Positions 15,825 through 22,131 of a DNA stretch of 29,008 nt are shown one piece after another; within the stretch, counting starts at the first letter, position 1, and each line of letters starts with the position of its first letter. The notes below the pieces were generated by a model that was given only the letters and a program-made list of their open reading frames with translations, searched no databases and was not told the DNA's origin. Position numbers and translations under genes: made by a program. The stretch is from an uncultured Acidobacteriota bacterium (GTDB lineage Bacteria > Acidobacteriota > Thermoanaerobaculia > Gp7-AA8), in assembly GCA_946887105.1 (NCBI GenBank), contig CAMPKJ010000032.1, forward strand, positions 1 through 29,008. Direction: 5' to 3'.

Positions 15825-15901
15825 GGCGTTGGGCGGGGCGTTGGGGAGGTATCGCAGACGGCCATTCAGCGATGCATCCCGAACGCCTGCCGCCCAACGC
15901 C
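15825..15901. repeat. Long inverted repeat between the SET and ompA-like genes
   Basis: GGCGTTGGGCGG (15825-15836) is the exact reverse complement of CCGCCCAACGCC (15890-15901). Inside it, GGCGTT (15837-15842) pairs with AACGCC (15882-15887), with a two-base bulge. Together they make an 18-bp interrupted stem with an apical region of about 39 bases. It is separate from the terminator-like hairpin that follows. It could be a small repetitive extragenic element, but no second copy is seen in the window. Confidence 0.6.
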
Positions 15902-15903
15902 AA

Positions 15904-15934
15904 CAAGAACGCCGGCCCGCGGCCGGCGTTCTTG
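15904..15934. terminator. Terminator-like hairpin between convergent genes
   Basis: CAAGAACGCCGGCC (15904-15917) and GGCCGGCGTTCTTG (15921-15934) form a perfect 14-bp stem with a three-base loop. It begins two bases after the stop codon of the minus-strand OmpA-type gene and lies downstream of the plus-strand SET gene. There is no real T-run on either side beyond TTCTTG/TTG, so it may act as a bidirectional terminator or as an mRNA 3'-end stabiliser. Confidence 0.65.
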
Positions 15935-15936
15935 CC

Positions 15937-17712
15937 TCACTGCTGCGATGACACCTGCGGCGCCGGCGCGATCACGAGCTCGACGCGGCGATTCTGCTGC
16001 CGTCCCGCGGGCGTGTCGTTCGACGCGACGGGCGTGCTCTCGCCGAGTCCGGTCATGGAGATGCGCACCTCCGGAAGTCCGCGGCCGGCGAGGTAATCGC
16101 GCACCGCTTTGGCGCGTTTCTCCGACAGCGCCTGGTTCAATTCCTCGCTGCCGACGCTGTCGGTGTGTCCTTCGATCTCGATGCGCGCATCGGGATTCAT
16201 GCGCAGCTGCTCGGCGATCTTGTTGAGCGTGTTGCGCGCGCCCGGCTTGAGCACGGCCTTGCCGGTATCGAAGAACAGCCCCGGCAGCGTGACGATGAAT
16301 CCGCGCTCGCTGGTCCGGGTCTGCGCGAGCTTGGCGAGCTCGGTCTGCATGGCCGTGATCCGTTCGGCCGCAGCCGCATCGCGCCGCGCCAGTTCGTCAC
16401 GCGCCCGCGCCAGCTCGGCCTCGGTCTGCGTCGTGCGCGCCTGCTGCTCGGCGACCTGCTGCCGCAGTTGCGCAGCCTGGTTCTCCGCTTCCGTGCGGCG
16501 GCGCTCCGCTTCCGCGATCGCGGCGGCACGCACGTTTTCCGCTTCGATGCGACGGCGTTCGCTTTCCTCGCGCTCGCTCCGCAGGCGCTGCAGGTCGGCC
16601 CGCTGGCGATTGATCTCCTGCTCGCGCTGCGCGAGCGTCTCCGCGGTCAGACGGCCTTCGGTACGCTCGCGTTCGAGATCGCGCTGCAGCGCGTTGATGT
16701 CATTGTTCTTCGAGGTCTCGCTCAGACGCTCGCGCTCCTGCACCGAGCGCAGCGCCAGCGATTGTTCGTCGACCTGCCGCCGCAGCTCCTCGGCTTCGAT
16801 GCTGGTGGCGCTGCCTTCGACCAGCGAAGCCTGATAGCGGCGTGTCAGATCGTCGACGCGGGCCTCGGCGGCGATGCGCGCTGCACGATCTTCGTCGAGA
16901 CGCGCGCGCACCTCCGCTTCCGTCTGCGCCACCTGCTGGCGCAACTGCTCCAGCTCCGTCCGCTCCGCCTCGCGATTCACCGACTGCGCGGCCAGCTGCT
17001 GCTGCGCGAGCCGCGTCCGCTCCGCTCTCAGGCTGGCCAGCGGCGTGGTGACCGCATTGCGCCGCGCCAGATACTCCGCGCGGCGCGCCTGCATCTCCGC
17101 GACGTATGCGAGGTGATCGGCGCTCTCGCTCTGCTTCCTGTTTTTCGCGAGAGTCCGCGCCGTCTTCAGCGTCTGTTCAGCCTGTTCGAGCTCGTTGCCG
17201 GCGATCAGATCGCCGCCCACCTCACGGGCGGCCTTCACCGCGTTCTCCGCCACGATCACGCGATCCATCGACGTGACGCCGCGGCTGATGGCCATCGGCG
17301 GGTCGTACAGCGACACCGTCGCGGGATTGCCGCCGAAGGAGCCGATCTCGGTGCGCAGGTTGCGGACCTCGGTATTCGTTCCGACGAGCAATGCGTGCGC
17401 TTCCGCCGCGCGTGCGGCGTGGCGCGCTTCGACCGCGCGCATGATCGCGTCCTCGCGCATGTCGCGCTTCGAATCGTTCCAGTTCGCGCGCGCCTGGCGA
17501 ATCTGCATCATCGACTCGTCATACAGCGGCTTCGCGAGCGTTGCCGCGCCCGCGGCCTCCGCCGACGCAAGAGCGGACTCGGCCATCGTCAGCTCCGACT
17601 GTGCTTTCGCCATCTGCTCGTCGGTCCTCGATTGAGCGCCGGCCGGTACCGCGGTCGACAGCCCCAGCAATACAGCACATACCGCGATCGTGTGACGTAA
17701 GTTCACTCTCAT
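15937..17712 (-). CDS. DUF4398 / coiled-coil / OmpA-domain envelope protein
   Basis: 591 residues. A signal peptide (LRHTIAVCAVLLGLSTAVPAG) is followed by a helical N-terminal region of the DUF4398 type (QSELTMAESALASAEAAGA). A very long Glu/Arg/Gln-rich coiled coil (about 200-460) and a C-terminal OmpA-type peptidoglycan-binding domain (about 470-585) follow, the latter with LFFDTGKAVLKPGA, IEIEGHTDSVGS and QNRRVELVI. It should sit in the periplasm, attached to the cell wall by the OmpA domain. The second ATG is preferred as start: AAAGGA lies five bases before it and overlaps the first ATG (17718). A strong hairpin follows the stop directly. It is transcribed alone. Confidence 0.9.
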   Translation of the reverse strand: MRVNLRHTIAVCAVLLGLSTAVPAGAQSRTDEQMAKAQSELTMAESALASAEAAGAATLAKPLYDESMMQIRQARANWNDSKRDMREDAIMRAVEARHAARAAEAHALLVGTNTEVRNLRTEIGSFGGNPATVSLYDPPMAISRGVTSMDRVIVAENAVKAAREVGGDLIAGNELEQAEQTLKTARTLAKNRKQSESADHLAYVAEMQARRAEYLARRNAVTTPLASLRAERTRLAQQQLAAQSVNREAERTELEQLRQQVAQTEAEVRARLDEDRAARIAAEARVDDLTRRYQASLVEGSATSIEAEELRRQVDEQSLALRSVQERERLSETSKNNDINALQRDLERERTEGRLTAETLAQREQEINRQRADLQRLRSEREESERRRIEAENVRAAAIAEAERRRTEAENQAAQLRQQVAEQQARTTQTEAELARARDELARRDAAAAERITAMQTELAKLAQTRTSERGFIVTLPGLFFDTGKAVLKPGARNTLNKIAEQLRMNPDARIEIEGHTDSVGSEELNQALSEKRAKAVRDYLAGRGLPEVRISMTGLGESTPVASNDTPAGRQQNRRVELVIAPAPQVSSQQ

Positions 17713-17801
17713 AGGCATCCTTTCACCGGCTCGAAGTGGCCGGGTTGCGTATCGAGAGGAACTGCAAGAAGGTGACCCGCGGCGAGGCCGTCAGTCGCGG
17801 T

Positions 17802-18236
17802 TCATTCGGCGGTCGATGCCTGATAGAAAACCGTCTGCCAGCGGCCTCCGCGGTTCACCCACACGGACGTCGCGTATGCCTGCCACGGGTACGAGATCCC
17901 CTTCACGCGATAGGACACGATGAACACGTGCGGATCGGCGTGAATGAAGCGCCAGTCGCTCAGCTCGAACTCCGCCGGAGGCAGCGGCGGACCGGAAAAA
18001 ACGTCCGCGCGCGTCTTGCGATGCACGCCGCCCTGGACGTCGCTGCCGTATTCGACCGAGACGAAGTCATCCGCAAAGAGCGACAGGAACTCCTCGCGGC
18101 CGCCACCGAGCAACGACGGATTCCACTTCGAGGACTCCAGCCGCTGGATCTCCGCATCCGACGCCGCAACGCGCGCCGGCGACGTCGCACAACCGGCGGC
18201 AAAAACGAGCAGCGCCGCGATCCAGACAGGCTTCAT
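17802..18236 (-). CDS. NTF2-like (DUF4440-type) lipoprotein
   Basis: 144 residues. It begins MKPVWIAALLVFAAGCATSPA, a lipoprotein signal with Cys16 as the probable lipidated residue. The rest has the shape of a small NTF2-like cone fold: helices around DAEIQRLESSKW, then strands ending VWVNRGGRWQTVFYQASTAE, which is typical of DUF4440-type proteins. No catalytic residues can be assigned. Its start overlaps the stop of the upstream membrane protein (18233-18236, ATGA), so it is the last gene of a tightly coupled series that starts with the GDSL hydrolase and perhaps with the sigma factor unit. Confidence 0.8.
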   Translation of the reverse strand: MKPVWIAALLVFAAGCATSPARVAASDAEIQRLESSKWNPSLLGGGREEFLSLFADDFVSVEYGSDVQGGVHRKTRADVFSGPPLPPAEFELSDWRFIHADPHVFIVSYRVKGISYPWQAYATSVWVNRGGRWQTVFYQASTAE

Positions 18237-18745
18237 GCCTGCTGCGCTTGCGGAAGCGGTACCAGCCCTTTGGCGATCCGTGCGAAACGCACGCTCTGGA
18301 TCAGATACAGCACGCCGAGCGCGAGGCCGATGTACGGGAGGACGTCGAGGATGTCCCCGCGCAAAAACCACGCGAAGACCGCCACCAGCGCGATCACCCA
18401 CCACTTCAGCAGCCCCGCGATCAGCACCGACGACTCTTCCCGGCGATGCCGGATCACGCCGCGCATGATCGGGAAGTAGTGCATGCTGCCGCCGAACGGC
18501 TTTTCGCGAAATGCGATGAGCTCCGGCCCGATGCGTCGAAAGACGATCGGTGCGCCGGCCGCGGTCGCGCAGGACTTCTGCAAGGCATCCAGGTCGAGGT
18601 CCGCCAGTCCCGATGCACGCTCGATGCGGCGCCAGAAAATCGGCAATCCGGTGTTGCAGTACCACCGGGACCAGCGCAGGCCCAGCGCGAGCTCGATCAA
18701 GAACAACGCCAGCACGGCGCCCAGACTGATCACGAGATCGTTCAT
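18233..18745 (-). CDS. Membrane protein of unknown function (170 aa)
   Basis: 170 residues from the ATG at 18745. Three hydrophobic segments are visible, near 4-24, 110-128 and 134-152. A soluble stretch of about 80 residues lies between the first two and carries ERASGLADLDLDALQ and FREKPFGGSMHYFPIMRGVIR. I do not recognise the family. It overlaps the GDSL hydrolase stop upstream (18742-18745) and the lipoprotein start downstream, both by ATGA. The three are therefore likely translated together and may act together at the envelope. Confidence 0.75.
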   Translation of the reverse strand: MNDLVISLGAVLALFLIELALGLRWSRWYCNTGLPIFWRRIERASGLADLDLDALQKSCATAAGAPIVFRRIGPELIAFREKPFGGSMHYFPIMRGVIRHRREESSVLIAGLLKWWVIALVAVFAWFLRGDILDVLPYIGLALGVLYLIQSVRFARIAKGLVPLPQAQQA

Positions 18746-19386
18746 CGCGTTTCGTCCGCCTCCTCGATCAGTTTCGCCACCGGCGGCGCGATCCGTTCCG
18801 CCATCAGCGCGTAGCCGCGGGCGTTCGGATGGATCTCGTCGCTCTTCAGCGAACGATCCCTGAGGATTCCGTTCATCACGCCATCGACGAGCAGGCAGCG
18901 TTCGTCCTCCGCGACGCGCTCGTACATCGACGCGTAGTTCGCGTTCAGGCTCGGAAAGGAGAAGCCGAGGAGCACCACCATCGCGCCGCTGGCCTGGATC
19001 TTCTGCACGATGGCGCGGAGGTTCGCTTCGGTGGTGCCGATGGCGATGCCGCGGAGATAGTCGTTTCCGCCGAGGCCCACGATGACCATGCGCGGCCGCG
19101 AGGCGAGGACGCCGTCCAGTCGCGCCAGCGCCGACTCCGTCGTATCGCCGCTGACTCCCGCGTTCGCGACCGTGACGCCGATCCGCTTCGAAAGCCCGGA
19201 GGGATAATCCTGGCCCGGTTCCGCGCCGAAGCCCGCCGTCAGCGAGTCGCCAAAGCTGACGATGGCCGAGCCGGGCGACGCGAGATTGGCCACGCGCTCG
19301 TAGGGCGATGGCCAGAGAAGCCATACGGACACCATCGCGGCCACGGCGATCGCGAGCGATTTCTTCTGCTTCGGCGTCAGGACCAA
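18742..19386 (-). CDS. SGNH/GDSL hydrolase, TesA-like
   Basis: 214-residue esterase/lipase-type hydrolase. It has block I GDSLT (46-50, nucleophile Ser48), block II SGDTT (79-83), block III GGND (106-109, Asn108) and block V DEIHP (Asp183 and His186), the full SGNH set. It resembles the TesA/arylesterase group in size and motif spacing. An N-terminal hydrophobic segment (about 10-25) probably anchors or exports it, so it should act in the periplasm on an ester or thioester. It lies 36 bases after the anti-sigma stop and overlaps the next gene by ATGA. Confidence 0.92.
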   Translation of the reverse strand: MVLTPKQKKSLAIAVAAMVSVWLLWPSPYERVANLASPGSAIVSFGDSLTAGFGAEPGQDYPSGLSKRIGVTVANAGVSGDTTESALARLDGVLASRPRMVIVGLGGNDYLRGIAIGTTEANLRAIVQKIQASGAMVVLLGFSFPSLNANYASMYERVAEDERCLLVDGVMNGILRDRSLKSDEIHPNARGYALMAERIAPPVAKLIEEADETR

Positions 19387-19422
19387 TCGGAGAACAGCGT
19401 ACCTCTGGTGTGGTGTCTCACA

Positions 19423-19872
19423 CTAGTCGCGGCTCGCGGCCAGATAGACCGCCACCGGCGTCAGCGCCAGCGATGCCGTCAGCACGCCCAGCAGAGGAAG
19501 GCTCCACCCCGGCATGGCGCTGAGGAATGCGAACGCGCGGCTCACGCTGTCCGGTCCCACCACCGCCACCGCCACCGCCACGCCGATCGCCACCGACGCG
19601 CCCTGCACCACCGTGATCACGCGCGTGGCCGTGCGCTCCGCTTCGGCGCGGGCGCGGCGCTGTGCGCGCCACCACACCAGCCCCGAGCTCGGAACGGGGG
19701 CGCTGCGCATGGCGGAGTGGTAGTCGGCGGCGATCATCGACGCGACCTGCACGCTCTCTCCGCAATCGACGCATGCGCGGATGTGCGATCGCGTTTCGTC
19801 GTCGCAGCTGTCCGGCCAGCGTCCGGCGCGGACGAGATCCAATGCTTCCTGCGCGCGCGGGCACTCGCTCAT
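19423..19872 (-). CDS. Zinc-finger-type anti-sigma factor, membrane bound
   Basis: 149 residues. The N-terminal part has His30-x3-Cys34-x2-Cys37 (HIRACVDC) with further Cys at 4 and 23, the pattern of a ZAS anti-sigma domain that holds an ECF sigma factor. Two hydrophobic segments (about 85-105 and 122-146) would fix it in the cytoplasmic membrane. The start codon overlaps the stop of the ECF sigma gene (19869-19872, ATGA), the usual sigma/anti-sigma pairing. It has hardly any periplasmic sensor domain, so release may depend on a partner such as the membrane protein at 20491-21375 or on redox at the zinc site. Family inferred from motif and context. Confidence 0.82.
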   Translation of the reverse strand: MSECPRAQEALDLVRAGRWPDSCDDETRSHIRACVDCGESVQVASMIAADYHSAMRSAPVPSSGLVWWRAQRRARAEAERTATRVITVVQGASVAIGVAVAVAVVGPDSVSRAFAFLSAMPGWSLPLLGVLTASLALTPVAVYLAASRD

Positions 19873-20465
19873 TTCTTCTCCTTCGCGGGGTGCCCGAGCA
19901 GCGCCGCCAGCTTGCGGCGCGCGCGGAGCAGCAGGATCTTCACGCTGCCGCTCTTCACGCCCAGCATCTCCGCGATCTCCGCATGCGACGAGCCGAGCGC
20001 GTACGCGAGCCAGAGCATCTCGCGCTGCAGCGGCTTGAGCTGCGCCATGGCCCGCGCCAGATCCGTACTGGCCTCGAAGCGTTCCGCGACGCGCGCATCG
20101 ACGCGCAGCGCGTGGTCTTCGTCATCGAGATCGATCGGCACCAGCTCCGCGCCGAAGCGCGTCTTGCGGCGATACGCGTCGCGGGCGATGTTGGTGGCGA
20201 AGCAGAACAGCGAGTTGCGGCGGTGCGACTCGTCGGCGTGCGTGGCGTTGGCGCGATAGAAGCGGTAGAAGACTTCCTGCAGCAGGTCGTCGGCCAGCTG
20301 CCGGTCGCCGGTCACGCGCGCCAGGTAGACCCACACGGCGCGCGAGGTGCGGTCGTAGAAGGCGCGGAACGTATCCTCGTCCATCGGACCGTACGCGGCT
20401 ACCGCGTCCGCGCTCGAATGCACGCCGGAAAGCGACGCATCGTTCATGAGCAGGTCGTGGATCAT
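19869..20465 (-). CDS. ECF-type RNA polymerase sigma factor
   Basis: 198 residues. Region 2 lies around FRAFYDRTSRAVWVYLARVTGD and RQLADDLLQEVFYRFYRA, and the DNA-binding region 4 is at about 143-185 (LKPLQREMLWLAYALGSSHAEIAEMLGV, KSGSVKILLLRARRKL). The two are joined by a short linker with no region 3. This is the ECF (group IV) layout. It should direct RNA polymerase to a set of envelope-stress or similar promoters and be held by the overlapping anti-sigma gene. The start is uncertain: ATGs at 20465, 20447 and further in have no good Shine-Dalgarno, and the first about 25 residues are not conserved sigma sequence. Confidence 0.92.
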   Translation of the reverse strand: MIHDLLMNDASLSGVHSSADAVAAYGPMDEDTFRAFYDRTSRAVWVYLARVTGDRQLADDLLQEVFYRFYRANATHADESHRRNSLFCFATNIARDAYRRKTRFGAELVPIDLDDEDHALRVDARVAERFEASTDLARAMAQLKPLQREMLWLAYALGSSHAEIAEMLGVKSGSVKILLLRARRKLAALLGHPAKEKK

Positions 20466-20490
20466 TGCCGTGATGATCTCATGTGCGCGC

Positions 20491-21375
20491 TCACTCCGCC
20501 GGCGTGTCCGCGGCGATCAGGCCGAGGCGTTTCGAGAGGAGGAACGAGACCAGAGCGGAGAGAAGGAAGCCGAATCCGATCGCCACCGCGAGCGTGCCCA
20601 TGGCCAGGAACGGCTCCGCGGCATGCTTGTCGATGGAGCGGCTGACGAACTGCAGGCCGAATCCGCCCATGGCCATGATCAATCCGACCTGCACGGACCA
20701 GAGAATGCGGCTGACCGGCGCGTTCACCGCGCGCGGAGTCGGGGCGGCGTCGACCGGAATCGGCGCCGACTCGAGGAAACGCTTGCCCGCCGGCGTTTGC
20801 ATGTACGCGAGCAGATCTTCATTCGACGTGAGGCGGTCCATCAGCTTGCCGTGGACCTCCACCTGCGTGCGCGAGAGGCGGCTCCAGCGGCGATGCTCGA
20901 CCAGCGTGCGGATCAACCAGACCAGCGTGCCGGTCACCAGGAGCATGCTCATGAAGATGGCGATGCCTTCCATCGTGTCCGACCAGATGCGCTCGCTGGC
21001 GGTCATCGGATGCGGATCGCCCGGGATCCAGATGTGCTCGAGGAAAAACGCGGGCGTGCTGCGTACTTCCGGATGCCTGGCCACGAACTCCGCCAGTGCG
21101 GGATAGGTGGCGAGATAGGTGGCGTTCGAGAAGAGGCTCGGATCGAGCTTGAGCACTTTCGCGACCTGCGGCGGATACTTGCCGAGGACCTGCAGAAAGG
21201 CCCTGCGCGTTTCTTCGCTGTTGTCGAAGGCGGCCGGCGCGGCTGGCGCTGCGGCATCGGCGCTGGCTGCGCTCGTGGTGGTCTCCGTCGCGGCCGGCTC
21301 CTCCTGCGCGAAAGCGGCGCGAGCCATCGCGGCCACGAACATCAGACTGATGAGGATCATGCGTGTCGTCGTCAT
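20491..21375 (-). CDS. Membrane protein upstream of the ECF sigma gene
   Basis: 294 residues. A signal peptide (MTTTRMILISLMFVAAMARAAFA) leads to an Ala/Thr-rich linker and a soluble stretch of about 90 residues. A hydrophobic segment follows near 139-160, then a basic helical stretch (HRRWSRLSRTQVEVHGKLMDRL) and two more hydrophobic segments near 232-254 and 264-287. I do not recognise the family. It ends 25 bases before the sigma factor gene on the same strand, so it is probably cotranscribed. It could be the envelope sensor or partner of the sigma/anti-sigma pair. That role is only inferred from position. Confidence 0.75.
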   Translation of the reverse strand: MTTTRMILISLMFVAAMARAAFAQEEPAATETTTSAASADAAAPAAPAAFDNSEETRRAFLQVLGKYPPQVAKVLKLDPSLFSNATYLATYPALAEFVARHPEVRSTPAFFLEHIWIPGDPHPMTASERIWSDTMEGIAIFMSMLLVTGTLVWLIRTLVEHRRWSRLSRTQVEVHGKLMDRLTSNEDLLAYMQTPAGKRFLESAPIPVDAAPTPRAVNAPVSRILWSVQVGLIMAMGGFGLQFVSRSIDKHAAEPFLAMGTLAVAIGFGFLLSALVSFLLSKRLGLIAADTPAE

Positions 21376-21405
21376 GCCCGGGGATACGACGGAAGGGCCA
21401 CGAAG

Positions 21406-21434
21406 TTAACAACGATGCCCGCGAAAGCTAAAAT
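21406..21434 (+). promoter_or_regulatory. Sigma-70-type promoter of the DUF6624 gene
   Basis: TTAACA (21406-21411, 5/6 match to TTGACA) and TAAAAT (21429-21434, 5/6 match to TATAAT) are separated by exactly 17 bases. The predicted start of transcription is at about 21441-21442, the ATG itself, so the mRNA would be leaderless. No Shine-Dalgarno is seen before that ATG, which agrees with this. Confidence 0.7.
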
Positions 21435-21441
21435 TGGCGCC

Positions 21442-22065
21442 ATGCGCAAATTCATCTCGCTGCCGCTCTTTCTGCTGATCGTGTGCGCCGCATCCGCCGC
21501 GGAGAAGAAGTGGATTCCCGCCGATCGCGCGGTCGCTTGCGCCGAGGCTTCGGACAAGGCGCTCTGCGCGCGCCTCCTGGACATTCTCGATCGCGATCAG
21601 CTGCCGCGTTATGCAGAGCTGAACGATCCCGACAATCCCGAGCGCAAGGCAGACATCGCCCGCGCGGACGCGCAGAACATCGTCGAGATCGAAGAGATCA
21701 TCGCGAACGTCGGCTGGCCCGCGAAGTCCCTGGTCGGACAGAAAGCATCAGGCGCGGTTTGGACCATCCTCCAGCATTCGCAGGCCGAAACGCTGAAGAA
21801 GCATCTCGATCTCATGACCCAAGCGGCGGAGCGCGGCGACATCGGCGGCGGCCTCCTGGCCACGTCCGTCGATCGCGTGCGCGTCAGCGAAGGAAAGCCG
21901 CAGGTCTACGGCACGCAGTTCCGCGAAGTCGACGGCGTGTGGGTGCCGCAGCCGATCGAGGACGAGGCCAACGTCGACGCGAGGCGCAAGAGCGTCGGAC
22001 TCGGTCCGCTTGCCGAATACACCGCGCTGCTGCGGCAGATGCACGAGCAGCCGAAGAAGGAGTAG
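21442..22065 (+). CDS. DUF6624 family secreted protein
   Basis: 207 residues. A signal peptide MRKFISLPLFLLIVCAASAA starts at the ATG at 21442. The frame is open further upstream, but that part is opposite the sigma operon and has no signal peptide. The mature protein has the DUF6624 pattern: NVGWPAKSLVGQKASGAVW, ILQHSQAETLKKHLDLM, then DRVRVSEGKPQVYGTQF near the C-terminal third. No activity is established for the family. It stands alone between the divergent sigma operon and the converging efflux operon, with a strong promoter predicted to give a leaderless message. Confidence 0.87.
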   Translation: MRKFISLPLFLLIVCAASAAEKKWIPADRAVACAEASDKALCARLLDILDRDQLPRYAELNDPDNPERKADIARADAQNIVEIEEIIANVGWPAKSLVGQKASGAVWTILQHSQAETLKKHLDLMTQAAERGDIGGGLLATSVDRVRVSEGKPQVYGTQFREVDGVWVPQPIEDEANVDARRKSVGLGPLAEYTALLRQMHEQPKKE

Positions 22066-22092
22066 TTGCGCGAGAGCCGCCCCTCACCCTAA

Positions 22093-22119
22093 CCCTCTCC
22101 CCGCGGAGCGGGGAGAGGG
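22093..22119. repeat. Short palindromic extragenic repeat
   Basis: CCCTCTCCCCGC (22093-22104) is the exact reverse complement of GCGGGGAGAGGG (22108-22119), with a three-base loop. It is preceded by CCCTCACCCTAA. A palindrome of this wording (CCCTCACCC-TAACCCTCTCCC...) is, from memory, common in many Gram-negative genomes. It lies between the stops of two converging genes and may act as a terminator, although it has no T-run. Confidence 0.75.
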
Positions 22120-22131
22120 GACTGGAGATGA

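Noticed and set aside
19387..19422. Hairpin between the anti-sigma and GDSL genes
   Set aside because: Only about five pairs (GTGTG/CACAC) with no T-run, which is too weak to call a terminator or to split the operon.
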